DNA of 64,000 bases from Clostridia bacterium (lineage in GTDB: Bacteria; Bacillota; Clostridia; Oscillospirales; Acutalibacteraceae), in contig JAGAMO010000002.1 in assembly GCA_017624675.1 (NCBI GenBank), forward strand, positions 62,001 to 126,000, written 5' to 3'. Made by a program: the position numbers and the translations under genes. The first letter of the stretch is position 1, and each line of letters starts with the position of its first letter. The notes under the pieces are model-generated. The model had not been told where the DNA came from. It saw nothing but the letters and a program-made list of their open reading frames with translations, and made no database searches. This document shows, piece after piece, positions 26,731 to 34,559 of this stretch.

Positions 26731-26764
26731 CGGGAGGGTGCCTCTACACCCTCTCGCTTTTTTT
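26731..26764 (+). terminator. Terminator formed by a dispersed GC-rich hairpin
   Basis: CGGGAGGGTG (26731-26740) pairs with CACCCTCTCG (26747-26756), loop CCTCTA, then CTTTTTTT. The hairpin arms match a family of intergenic palindromes also seen at 26784 and 60362. Confidence 0.85.
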
Positions 26765-26783
26765 AAATCCGCATCAATACAAA

Positions 26784-26807
26784 CGGTGGGGCATGGAACC
26801 CCTCCCG
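26784..26807. repeat. Degenerate second copy of the GC-rich hairpin repeat
   Basis: GGGG and CCCC arms around CATGGAA are extended imperfectly to CGG and CCG. It is followed by CGCTATTTTAAAATCC, which parallels the tail of the first copy (CTCGCTTTTTTTAAATCC), so the two units lie in tandem. Confidence 0.5.
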
Positions 26808-26891
26808 CTATTTTAAAATCCATCCGATTAAACATATCGTTTTAAGACACTTATATAGGTGCTGCAGAAATTGAAAAATCGGTATTACATA

Positions 26892-26920
26892 TTGACACCG
26901 TGAAGAAACTAATGTATAGT
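26892..26920 (+). promoter_or_regulatory. Sigma-A promoter of the GH28-like gene
   Basis: TTGACA (26892-26897) and TATAGT (26915-26920) with a 17-bp spacer; start near 26927, ribosome site CGGAGAA before ATG 26958. Confidence 0.8.
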
Positions 26921-26957
26921 TAGAACATTAAAAATCTTCTTTAACGGAGAAATCAAT

Positions 26958-28343
26958 ATGGCAGAAAAACTAGTAGTATCAGTAACTGATTTCGGCGCTG
27001 TGGCAAACAGCGATGCCGTGCAGACCGAGGCTTTCCAAAAGGCACTTGACCATTGCTTTTTAGCCGGCGGCGGTGAGGTTGAGGTTCCTACCGGAGCATA
27101 TATAGTGGGCGATATTAGGTTAAGAAGCAACACAACACTGCATTTACTTGAAAATGCGGTTTTAAAGGGAAGCAAAAACCCTAAGGATTACCGCAATATA
27201 TTACAGGACAAATTAGAACCCCTACCCACAAAACAGGCTACCGATGCACATTGGTATGGCCCGTTTGAATGGATAAAAATGGGTGGAGGATTTAAGGTTC
27301 ACTTATATACCGCTGGAAGCTATTGGAATTATGGTATTATACGAGCCGTTTTTGCCGAAAACATTGCATTGATAGGCGAAAAGGGCAGCTTAATTGACGG
27401 TAATAATGTTTTCGATACTGAAGGCGAAGAAAACTATCGCGGACCGCATACAATAAATATGCATTTCTGCAAAAATATTAAGCTGTACGGATATACAGTT
27501 AAGGATAGTTCCAACTGGGCTCATGCAATTTTTCAATCAGAAAAAATACATTTTGAAAACCTCACCGTTTTGGCGGGTCACGATGCATTGCATACAAGGG
27601 CTTGCAGTGATGTTAAAATTTATAACTGCAAACTGATTACGGGTGACGACTGTATTGCGGGCTTTGATAACATTAATGTTCATGTTAAGTGCTGTGAAAT
27701 CAGTTCTGCCTGTAGTGCATTCAGATACGGCGGTTATAACATTTTGGTTGAGGATTGCCATGTTTACGGTCCCTGCCAATATCAGTTCAGAGGTAGTTTT
27801 ACCCATGAAGAAAAAATTTCAGGTGTTTATGTTTCGTCTTCTGAGAATGCGCGTAACAATATGCTATCGTTATTCACGAACTTTGTTTCTTCCGATTTGC
27901 CCGTACGCCACGCACCCGGCAAAATTGTGTTTAGAAACTGCCGCGTGGAAAATGCCGATAGATTTTTACACCTGAATCTATCGGGTAATGAAGCATGGCA
28001 GGTGGGCAATCCGCCAAAGGATATTACCTTTGAAAACATAAAGGCTGAGAATATATCTATGGGTGTTTACTGTTATGGCGATAGCACCCTGCCGATAACC
28101 CTTAATTTTAAAAATATTGAATATTCCGTTCGTGAAGGCAGTGAAGAAGAGCCGATTTTCAAGGTAGCACATTTTGATAACATTAACTTCCATAATGTTA
28201 AAATTTCAAACTATAAGGGCAATGCCCTTATTAAAACATGGTCGGATGGAGGCAATGTAAATGTGAACAATCTTGACTGTGAAATTAAGGACGGAGAGCT
28301 GATAGTTCGCGCAACCGAAAAATTTACATGCAATGCAATTTAA
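26958..28343 (+). CDS. Beta-helix protein related to GH28 (polygalacturonase/pectin lyase fold)
   Basis: A 461-residue protein without a signal peptide. The N-terminal TDFGAVAN(S)DAVQTEAFQKAL and LRSNTTLHLLENAVL are typical of right-handed beta-helix glycosidases of the GH28/pectin lyase superfamily. Of the GH28 catalytic set, the double Asp is present (TGDDCIAGFD, about 228-237). The NTD site reads AGHDALHTRA (about 206-215), and the GHG histidine is replaced by an ACSAFRYGG stretch (about 250). It may act on an unusual uronic-acid or other glycan, or not be a hydrolase at all. The bases around it look slightly accessory, with a duplicated terminator segment directly downstream. Confidence 0.7.
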   Translation: MAEKLVVSVTDFGAVANSDAVQTEAFQKALDHCFLAGGGEVEVPTGAYIVGDIRLRSNTTLHLLENAVLKGSKNPKDYRNILQDKLEPLPTKQATDAHWYGPFEWIKMGGGFKVHLYTAGSYWNYGIIRAVFAENIALIGEKGSLIDGNNVFDTEGEENYRGPHTINMHFCKNIKLYGYTVKDSSNWAHAIFQSEKIHFENLTVLAGHDALHTRACSDVKIYNCKLITGDDCIAGFDNINVHVKCCEISSACSAFRYGGYNILVEDCHVYGPCQYQFRGSFTHEEKISGVYVSSSENARNNMLSLFTNFVSSDLPVRHAPGKIVFRNCRVENADRFLHLNLSGNEAWQVGNPPKDITFENIKAENISMGVYCYGDSTLPITLNFKNIEYSVREGSEEEPIFKVAHFDNINFHNVKISNYKGNALIKTWSDGGNVNVNNLDCEIKDGELIVRATEKFTCNAI

Positions 28344-28350
28344 ATTTAAA

Positions 28351-28380
28351 AAAGGACTTGAGATTTCTCTCAAGTCCTTT
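28351..28380 (+). terminator. Terminator of the GH28-like gene, part of a duplicated segment
   Basis: AAAGGACTTGAGA (28351-28363) pairs perfectly with TCTCAAGTCCTTT (28368-28380). The same hairpin, with two changed positions per arm at most, recurs at 29516-29543 as the terminator of the GGGtGRT gene. Confidence 0.8.
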
Positions 28381-28410
28381 AATTACGAATTACGCATTAC
28401 GAATTCCGAA

Positions 28411-28488
28411 TTATTTATTAAGTGCTTCGTTAACTGCAACTGCTTAAAGCTTCAGTCATTTAAACCTTGGGGTTGTTACCAGCACCTA
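28411..28488 (-). pseudogene. Decayed 3' fragment of a GGGtGRT-family gene
   Basis: Read on the minus strand, this stretch matches the last 26 codons or so of the intact gene at 29567-30568, including the same stop codon environment and the sequence beyond it. Compared with the intact copy it has an in-frame stop in place of the Gly after NNPMV and a one-base insertion further on. The non-coding bases 28384-28410 are also copied, with an extra 7-bp AATTACG. Confidence 0.7.
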
Positions 28489-28496
28489 AAATTTTA

Positions 28497-28525
28497 TTGA
28501 TATTTGTTTGCAGCGGTGGTATAAT
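28497..28525 (+). promoter_or_regulatory. Promoter of the lipoprotein gene
   Basis: TTGATA (28497-28502) and TATAAT (28520-28525) with a 17-bp spacer; start near 28532. Confidence 0.75.
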
Positions 28526-28560
28526 TAACGCAATGTAAAAGTTATTATGGGAGATTTAAA

Positions 28561-29397
28561 ATGAAAAGAATTTTATCGCTTTTATTGGTTATTTGTATCA
28601 GTTTTTGCGTGGTTGGTTGCAATAAAGTAACCGATGTTAATTCAAGTGGTTTATCATCCACTGAAACAAATTCTAATAAAAATGAATTAGAAAGCACCAA
28701 AGACGAAAAACTCGACTTACTGTATCAATTTGCTCATGATGGAGTTGGTCAAATAAAAAAAGAAGTATATGATTTATCTCAATTTGGTGGAATAAAAGAT
28801 TTTGATTCCAATTCTAATCTTTTCATTTCAACAGATGGCTCACTTTATAAAATTGGTAATTTCTCCGATGGAACAAACTTTAAGAAAATAAATAGTAATG
28901 TTAAGTTTGTTAAATTCAAAGGATATGGCACAGGATTCGCTATTGTTAGTGAACACAATGAGGTTTATAGATATAATAATGAGGATTTTTCAGTCGCCTC
29001 ATCAGGATATTACAACTATGACTATGACTATATAAACTCCGCTGAACTTTTTGATAGAGGAATGAATTTTTGTATAGATGGCTTCATAAAAAATAAAGAA
29101 TTGTTTTTATATGAAAAAGAAGGCTTTAATCTGCCTGAAAAAGCTATATATAAATTTGACGATGAAGAAATAGAATATTTGGTTGATGGCATCATTAAGA
29201 CCAACAAGGAATATTATTACCTTGAAGAAACTATCAAAGAATCTGAATTTAATGATATTCCTACAACCTACGAATATAAACTTTTAAAAATCGAAAATAT
29301 CAGTGATGATATAATCTTTTTTAAATATAATGGATGGAGTATTTCGGCACTTGATAAAGACAATCATTTATTTGTTTATACTTACATTGGTGGATGA
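28561..29397 (+). CDS. Lipoprotein of unknown function
   Basis: A 278-residue protein with a lipoprotein signal (ILSLLLVICISFCVVGC, lipid-modified Cys20) and a Ser/Thr/Asn-rich linker (about 25-50). A domain follows with repeated short beta-type units such as SNLFISTDGSLYKIGN and FAIVSEHNEVYRYNNE (about 80-140), which recall propeller or RCC1-like repeats but are too degenerate to assign. Its coding sequence is more A+T rich and uses more AAT/AAA/GAA codons than its neighbours. It is flanked on both sides by copies of one duplicated segment, so it may be a recent arrival. The ribosome site GGGAG precedes the ATG. Confidence 0.75.
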   Translation: MKRILSLLLVICISFCVVGCNKVTDVNSSGLSSTETNSNKNELESTKDEKLDLLYQFAHDGVGQIKKEVYDLSQFGGIKDFDSNSNLFISTDGSLYKIGNFSDGTNFKKINSNVKFVKFKGYGTGFAIVSEHNEVYRYNNEDFSVASSGYYNYDYDYINSAELFDRGMNFCIDGFIKNKELFLYEKEGFNLPEKAIYKFDDEEIEYLVDGIIKTNKEYYYLEETIKESEFNDIPTTYEYKLLKIENISDDIIFFKYNGWSISALDKDNHLFVYTYIGG

Positions 29398-29416
29398 AAA
29401 TATAAGTTAAACTTAA

Positions 29417-29459
29417 AAGGGAGCGGTTTTAAGGGAGCGGTTTTTGCCGCTCCCTTTTA
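29417..29459 (+). terminator. Terminator of the lipoprotein gene with a duplicated left arm
   Basis: AAGGGAGCGG (29431-29440) pairs with CCGCTCCCTT (29447-29456), followed by TT and then AGTTTTT. The 14-bp left-arm unit AAGGGAGCGGTTTT occurs twice in tandem (29417-29430 and 29431-29444), so two alternative hairpins are possible. Confidence 0.75.
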
Positions 29460-29510
29460 GTTTTTGGGTAGTGAAAGATATTTGTAAATGGTTGTTCTGC
29501 TCACATAAGC

Positions 29511-29543
29511 AACAAAAAGGACTTGGGATATCCCAAGTCCTTT
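29511..29543 (-). terminator. Terminator of the NifU-like/GGGtGRT operon
   Basis: A 13-bp perfect stem, AAAGGACTTGGGA (29516-29528) with TCCCAAGTCCTTT (29531-29543), ends in five U on the minus strand. It is the second copy of the hairpin at 28351-28380. Confidence 0.85.
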
Positions 29544-29566
29544 AATTACGCATTACGAATTCCGAA

Positions 29567-30568
29567 TTATTTATTAAGTGCTTCGTTAACTGCAACTGCG
29601 CAAGCAACAGTCATACCAACCATGGGGTTGTTGCCCGCGCCGATAAGACCCATCATCTCAACGTGAGCAGGAACAGAAGAAGAACCTGCAAACTGAGCGT
29701 CAGAGTGCATACGGCCCATTGTATCGGTCATACCGTAAGAAGCGGGACCTGCAGCCATATTATCGGGGTGGAGAGTACGGCCTGTACCGCCGCCGGAAGC
29801 CACAGAGAAGTACTTCTTGCCCTGTTCGATACACTCTTTCTTATAGGTACCTGCAACGGGATGCTGGAATCTGGTGGGGTTGGTGGAGTTACCGGTGATG
29901 GAAACGTCAACACCCTCTTTGTGCATGATAGCAACGCCTTCACGAACATCGTCAGCACCGTAGCAACGAACCTTAGCGCGTTCGCCGTTAGAATAAGCGG
30001 TTTCCTCAACAATTTTGAGTTCGCCGGTATAGTAATCAAACTGAGTTTGAACATAGGTAAAGCCGTTGATTCTGGAGATAATCTTAGCAGCGTCTTTACC
30101 AAGACCGTTAAGAACAACTCTTAAAGGCTCTTTACGAGCTTTGTTTGCGCTTCTTGCCAAGCCGATAGCACCCTCAGCAGCAGCAAAGGATTCGTGACCT
30201 GCAAGGAATGCGAAACACTTAGTCTCCTCACGGAGAAGCATTGCGCCGAGGTTACCGTGGCCAAGACCAACCTTACGGTCGTCTGCAACGGAACCGGGGA
30301 TGCAGAAAGACTGAAGACCAACACCGATTTTCTCAGCAGCTTCAGCAGCAGATTTAACCTGGTCTTTAATTGCGATAGCGCAACCAACAACATAAGCCCA
30401 AGCAGCATTTTCAAAACAGATAGGCTGAATGCCTTTTACGATATTGTAAGCGTCAACGCCTGCTTTATCGCAAATCTCTTTAGCCTCTTCAATGGAGGAA
30501 ATGCCGTGTTTTGCTAATTCTGCGTTAATTTGATTTATTCTTCTGTCATAACTTTCAAATAATGCCAT
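29567..30568 (-). CDS. GGGtGRT protein (PF14057-type), function unknown
   Basis: A 333-residue protein named for the conserved GGGTGRT motif, here ASGGGTGRTLHPDNMAAG (about 250-267). Other strongly conserved-looking blocks are FLAGHESFAAAEGAIGLARS (about 126) and GNSTNPTRFQHPVAGTYKKE (about 218). No catalytic family is known to me, and no membrane or signal sequence is present, so it is cytosolic. It follows the NifU-like gene by 14 nt, with ribosome site AAGGAGG. This pairing occurs widely in anaerobes and suggests a role connected to iron-sulfur clusters or their targets (inference). A broken copy of its 3' end lies at 28411-28488. Confidence 0.88.
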   Translation of the reverse strand: MALFESYDRRINQINAELAKHGISSIEEAKEICDKAGVDAYNIVKGIQPICFENAAWAYVVGCAIAIKDQVKSAAEAAEKIGVGLQSFCIPGSVADDRKVGLGHGNLGAMLLREETKCFAFLAGHESFAAAEGAIGLARSANKARKEPLRVVLNGLGKDAAKIISRINGFTYVQTQFDYYTGELKIVEETAYSNGERAKVRCYGADDVREGVAIMHKEGVDVSITGNSTNPTRFQHPVAGTYKKECIEQGKKYFSVASGGGTGRTLHPDNMAAGPASYGMTDTMGRMHSDAQFAGSSSVPAHVEMMGLIGAGNNPMVGMTVACAVAVNEALNK

Positions 30569-30582
30569 TTCACTTTTCCTCC

Positions 30583-31275
30583 TTATTCTTCTCTGGGGTC
30601 GATAAGCTTAACAGCATCATCAACACGGCCATACTGACCGCTAGCTTTTTCTAATGCTTCGTTAGCATCCATACCCTTTTTAATCATTTCCATCATCTTG
30701 CCAAGATGTACGAACTTGTAGCCGATGATAGCGTCATTTTCGTCGATAGCGATTTTGGTAATGTAACCCTCAGCCAACTCGAGGTAGCGGGGACCCTTAG
30801 CCTTTGTAGCAAAGGTTGTACCAACCTGTGAACGAAGACCCTTACCTAAGTCCTCAAGACCTGCACCGATGGGAAGACCGCCTTCAGAGAAAGCAGTTTG
30901 TGTACGGCCGTAAACAATCTGGAGGAACAACTCACGCATTGCGGTGTTGATAGCATCGCAAACGAGGTCGGTATTTAAAGCCTCAAGAATGGTTTTGCCA
31001 ACCAAAATTTCAGAAGCCATAGCAGCAGAGTGGGTCATACCTGAGCAACCCAAAGTCTCAACCAAAGCTTCTTCAATAATACCCTCTTTAACATTAAGGG
31101 TAAGTTTACAGGTACCCTGTTGAGGAGCGCACCAGCCCACACCGTGGGTAAGACCGGAAACATCCTTAACCTCTTTTACCTGAACCCATTTGCCCTCCTC
31201 CGGAATGGGAGCAGGACCGTGATATGTGCCTTTAGCTAAAGGACACATATTTTGTACTTCATGTGAATAGTTCAT
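30583..31275 (-). CDS. NifU/IscU-like iron-sulfur scaffold partner of GGGtGRT protein
   Basis: A 230-residue protein of the NifU_N-like scaffold family in its long GGGtGRT-associated form. Cys-containing blocks are WCAPQQGTCKLTL (about 56), LGCSGMTHSAAMAS (about 86, equivalent to the IscU GCG region) and LVCDAINTAM (about 112). These could hold a cluster. The start is ATG 31275, preceded by AAAGGAG; an upstream in-frame ATG at 31341 has no ribosome site and lies beyond the likely transcription start. No iscS, sufS or other cluster-assembly gene is adjacent. Confidence 0.85.
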   Translation of the reverse strand: MNYSHEVQNMCPLAKGTYHGPAPIPEEGKWVQVKEVKDVSGLTHGVGWCAPQQGTCKLTLNVKEGIIEEALVETLGCSGMTHSAAMASEILVGKTILEALNTDLVCDAINTAMRELFLQIVYGRTQTAFSEGGLPIGAGLEDLGKGLRSQVGTTFATKAKGPRYLELAEGYITKIAIDENDAIIGYKFVHLGKMMEMIKKGMDANEALEKASGQYGRVDDAVKLIDPREE

Positions 31276-31305
31276 ATATGTACTCCTTTCAGAAATATCA
31301 AGATT

Positions 31306-31334
31306 ATTATAACTTAATTCGACATAAAACACAA
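31306..31334 (-). promoter_or_regulatory. Promoter of the NifU-like/GGGtGRT operon
   Basis: Minus strand TATAAT (31306-31311) with a weaker -35 TTGTGT (31329-31334) at 17 bp. Transcription would start near 31300, about 25 nt before the ATG. Confidence 0.55.
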
Positions 31335-31369
31335 TAGTCAAATGTCAAAAAAATAACGAAATTTGCATA

Positions 31370-32386
31370 CTATTTTTGTGCCATTACACTTTTAAAATAA
31401 TCCTCAGCCTCGCAAAGTTCTCTTTCCATTGCCAAATAACGCTCTTTGGGGTCAATATCAAGATTTGATAATCTTAAAACCTCACCCTTTGCAACCTCTG
31501 TTCTGCCCAAAATAAGGTTTACAAGTTCTTTTGCGTTTTCACTGGCGCCAACATCGGTCAGTTTATTGCAATACTCAGCACTGCTTAAAACAATTTTACC
31601 GATAATCTTTGCACCGTCGTTAACACCGCTTGAAAGTTCAATTTCTCCAAAAGAAACAGTTTTTTTCTCAGGCTCGGCAACTGTTTGAGTTTGAGGCACA
31701 ACAGGCTCTGCATTAACCGCCGTTTTTTCGGTGTTAGACAAAGCGATAATTTGTTCTCTAAGCTCAGCTAGTTGTTTGTTCAAAGCATCGTTTTCTGCGC
31801 GTAATTCATCATTAATTTGCTTTTCGCTTTTTAGACGCTGAGTTAGATTTTCAGTAAGCTCTATATACTGTTTTTTTCTCATTTTAGTTGACCCTCTTTT
31901 TTTAATGGCTTCATAAACTAAATAAATTATTAAAGACAAAATTATGCCAAGCATTGCTCCTGCGGAATCTATAAGAACATCTCTTAATTCCCCGCTTCTG
32001 CCCTTTACAAAGGTCTGATGGTATTCGTCAGATATAGAATAAACCACCGAAACGAGAAAACTCAAAAAGCTTCTGAGTGCTATAGGCATAGCATTATATG
32101 TTACAAAAGTGATAAAACTTAAAACGCCCAATATTGCATATATGGTAAAGTGTGCCCCTTTGCGAACAATAAACTGCAAGGATGCAACCAAGCTTTCCAG
32201 TGTTTCGCCTGCCATATTCGGGAAAACGAATTTAACGACACGCTCTATTAATCCACCGCTCAAATGCGAAGATTCGTCTGCGTTTTGATGGGAAAGATAA
32301 AAAATAAGTCCCATCCACCCTATTAATAACAATAACGATATAATACGAAGTGCGATAGGACTTTTTTTATTTTCCAACTTAACCAA
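31370..32386 (-). CDS. VanZ-family membrane protein fused to a coiled-coil tail
   Basis: A 338-residue protein. The N-terminal part (about 1-165) is a VanZ-like domain with about four membrane segments and the family pattern SHQNADESS, VRKGAHFTIYAILG and SDEYHQTFVKGRSGELRDVLID. From Met171 a hydrophilic coiled coil follows (about 171-218), then a variable Val/Pro/Glu linker and a C-terminal helical domain. VanZ family members are linked to glycopeptide tolerance and envelope functions. A run of seven A (minus strand, 31903-31897) lies at the domain junction; losing one A would give two separate overlapping genes. It overlaps the M23 gene by 8 nt. Confidence 0.8.
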   Translation of the reverse strand: MVKLENKKSPIALRIISLLLLIGWMGLIFYLSHQNADESSHLSGGLIERVVKFVFPNMAGETLESLVASLQFIVRKGAHFTIYAILGVLSFITFVTYNAMPIALRSFLSFLVSVVYSISDEYHQTFVKGRSGELRDVLIDSAGAMLGIILSLIIYLVYEAIKKRGSTKMRKKQYIELTENLTQRLKSEKQINDELRAENDALNKQLAELREQIIALSNTEKTAVNAEPVVPQTQTVAEPEKKTVSFGEIELSSGVNDGAKIIGKIVLSSAEYCNKLTDVGASENAKELVNLILGRTEVAKGEVLRLSNLDIDPKERYLAMERELCEAEDYFKSVMAQK

Positions 32387-33542
32387 CCTTTTTGTAATAA
32401 TTCATTGGGTTGCGATAAATTCCGCCGTAAGCAATACCAAAGTGTAGATGGTAGCCTGTAGACCAACCTGTTGAACCAACATAGCCTATAATCTGACCCT
32501 GTTTCACACGAGTGCCCTGAGAAACTGCAAGGCTTGAAAGGTGACCGTAAATGCTAAGATATGTGGAACCGTGGTCAATTCTTACATAGTTACCAAAGTT
32601 TCCGTTACAACCGCAAGAGCCACTGGCTTTTGGATAATTATGTCCGCAACCACCCTTGGCGATATCCACAACACCGTCAGCAATAGCATAAACAGGCTGA
32701 CCTGCAATTTCACCACGATAACTACCAATAATATCAATTCCGTCATGCTTACCCTTATGAACGGGGTCATTGCCTTGGAAAACAGCAGAAATTCTGTATC
32801 TTGTAGTAGGCCAGATAAATGCACCACCTTGATAAACACCGCCGCTACCACTAGATTGCGAAAGAGATGCCAAGGTATTTTTATATGCCTTAATTTCCTT
32901 TTCAACATTTGCGTTTTGCTGTTCAAGGTTAGTCTGATTAGCATCAATCTGATTTATGATGCTCTGTATTCTGCTACTCTCCTGCAAAAGCTCCTGTTGT
33001 TTAGCGGTTACAGTCTTTTTAACTTCAACCTGTTCGGTTAAAAGTTTTTCGTTAGCAGTAATTTTTTCCTCAAGTCTTGTGATGAGTTTTTTATCTCTCC
33101 TTGAAACCGAGGAAGTATACTGTGCCAAATGCAAAAACTCAGCGAAGTTTTCAGCACCCAAAAGCACCTTTATACCACTGTTTGAACTGCTTGTATGAAT
33201 AGCGCGCAAACGCTTTTTATAGGTTAATTTGTCAGCCTCAATTTGCTTGTTGTTTTCAGCAATTTCGGTGTTAATTTTATTAATCTCGGCGTTGCAAATG
33301 TTAATTTGCTGTTGAACAAGATTAATCTTCTCTTGAAGCTTGGATTTAACTGCATTTTGAGAATTAATCTGACCCTGCAAATCCTTGATTTGCTTTTCAA
33401 GGGCTTTGGATTTCTCCTCAAGCTGATTAATATTTTGCTGAATTTCACTTGCCGACTGAGCGAAAGAGTTAAAGTCAACTGCAGTGAAAATCATAACAAC
33501 TGATATTACGGCTGCAAAAATCTTAAATAAAGTTTTCTTCAT
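32379..33542 (-). CDS. Secreted coiled-coil M23 peptidase (EnvC/PcsB/CwlO-partner type)
   Basis: A 387-residue exported protein: signal peptide (about 1-28), long coiled coil (about 29-115 and 150-230), then a LytM/M23 zinc endopeptidase domain (about 245-385). The metal-site residues are visible as HKGKHDGIDI (His...Asp) and GYHLHFG (HxH). A Cys/Gly-rich insert, GGCGHNYPKASGSCGCNGN, sits inside the domain and may be disulfide-bonded or bind metal. Just downstream of ftsEX it is most likely the hydrolase activated by FtsEX during cell division, as in EnvC or PcsB systems (inference from context). Confidence 0.9.
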   Translation of the reverse strand: MKKTLFKIFAAVISVVMIFTAVDFNSFAQSASEIQQNINQLEEKSKALEKQIKDLQGQINSQNAVKSKLQEKINLVQQQINICNAEINKINTEIAENNKQIEADKLTYKKRLRAIHTSSSNSGIKVLLGAENFAEFLHLAQYTSSVSRRDKKLITRLEEKITANEKLLTEQVEVKKTVTAKQQELLQESSRIQSIINQIDANQTNLEQQNANVEKEIKAYKNTLASLSQSSGSGGVYQGGAFIWPTTRYRISAVFQGNDPVHKGKHDGIDIIGSYRGEIAGQPVYAIADGVVDIAKGGCGHNYPKASGSCGCNGNFGNYVRIDHGSTYLSIYGHLSSLAVSQGTRVKQGQIIGYVGSTGWSTGYHLHFGIAYGGIYRNPMNYYKKVG

Positions 33543-33551
33543 AAAATTCTC

Positions 33552-34559
33552 CTATATTGCCGCAAATTCGCTACCCTCTTTGCGAAGGTACTTATTAATC
33601 ATAATAACACTGCCAAATATACCTGCAACAAGACCGATACCAAGGAACATAACCAGTAATATCCAAGCCATATCGCCGTATTTTACAATATCGGTAGTGT
33701 TAAGGGTATTAATGATAGCCTCGGTAGCGACACGGTAGCAGAAGTATAAAATACCCTCTGCCAAAAGCGCCGAAATTGCACCGATAGCAACACCCTCAAC
33801 AACAAAGGGTATTCTTACAAAGGTATCGGTAGCACCAACAGCTTTCATAATGCTGATTTCAAGTTTACGGTTATACATTGTTACACGAATTGTGTTAGAA
33901 ACGATAACCAATGCAATTACCATAAGAATTGCTATAATCCACACACCTGCTACACCAACACCGTTTTTAATAGCGGTAATGGTGGAAGCTAAATCACTGT
34001 GGGACTGAACATTGTATATTCCGTCAAGCTTGGAAATTTCCTCAACAGTCTTATCAAAAAGAGACATATCGGTCATTCTGATTTTTGCTGAACAGGAAAT
34101 AGGGTTTTCACCGCCCAATAGCTTTTGAGAATCAGCGTCCTCAATGTTAAGTGTCTGCTGAACGGTTTTAAGACCTTCTTCACTGGTGATAAACTCAACC
34201 TCAGCCACATTTGCAATGCCCGAAATCTTGTCGCACAAAGCCTTGGCCTCATCTTCACTGTGAATAACATAATCGCTTTGCAATATGCCGTTTTCATCGG
34301 CGCCCTCTCTACCCTCTTCAGAGGTAGGAATTTCTGCCTCAAGCAAAGCCCAGTTATAGTCTTTCATATAAGCAATAACAACATTTTGCTGCTCTAAATT
34401 ACCTATTGCTTTATTTACATTTTCGGTTATAAGTGTAGCCAAACCGATGATTACCATACACGCCATTAAAACGCCTATAGAAGCAATACTCATCAAGCGG
34501 TTAACCCAAAGGTTTTTGAAGCCCTCACCTACTAAGTACCTGATACTTGTTATTTTCAT
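33552..34559 (-). CDS. ftsX: Cell-division ABC transporter permease FtsX
   Basis: A 335-residue protein with an N-terminal cytoplasmic stretch, a first membrane segment near 22-44, a large external domain (about 45-205) and three further C-terminal membrane segments (about 206-320) in an FtsX (Pfam) domain. The short GVLMACMVIIGLATLI and C-terminal motif ISIMKAVGATDTFVRIPF are typical. It transmits FtsE ATPase activity across the membrane to peptidoglycan hydrolases. The ATG overlaps the ftsE stop by 1 nt. Confidence 0.94.
   Translation of the reverse strand: MKITSIRYLVGEGFKNLWVNRLMSIASIGVLMACMVIIGLATLITENVNKAIGNLEQQNVVIAYMKDYNWALLEAEIPTSEEGREGADENGILQSDYVIHSEDEAKALCDKISGIANVAEVEFITSEEGLKTVQQTLNIEDADSQKLLGGENPISCSAKIRMTDMSLFDKTVEEISKLDGIYNVQSHSDLASTITAIKNGVGVAGVWIIAILMVIALVIVSNTIRVTMYNRKLEISIMKAVGATDTFVRIPFVVEGVAIGAISALLAEGILYFCYRVATEAIINTLNTTDIVKYGDMAWILLVMFLGIGLVAGIFGSVIMINKYLRKEGSEFAAI

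Noticed and set aside
28381-28410. AATTACG-type short repeats taken as a possible CRISPR or satellite array
   Set aside because: Only a few imperfect 7-mers are present and they are part of the duplicated segment; no spacers exist.
29663-30124. 153-codon open frame opposite the GGGtGRT gene
   Set aside because: It is fully antisense to a highly conserved gene; open only because of codon bias.
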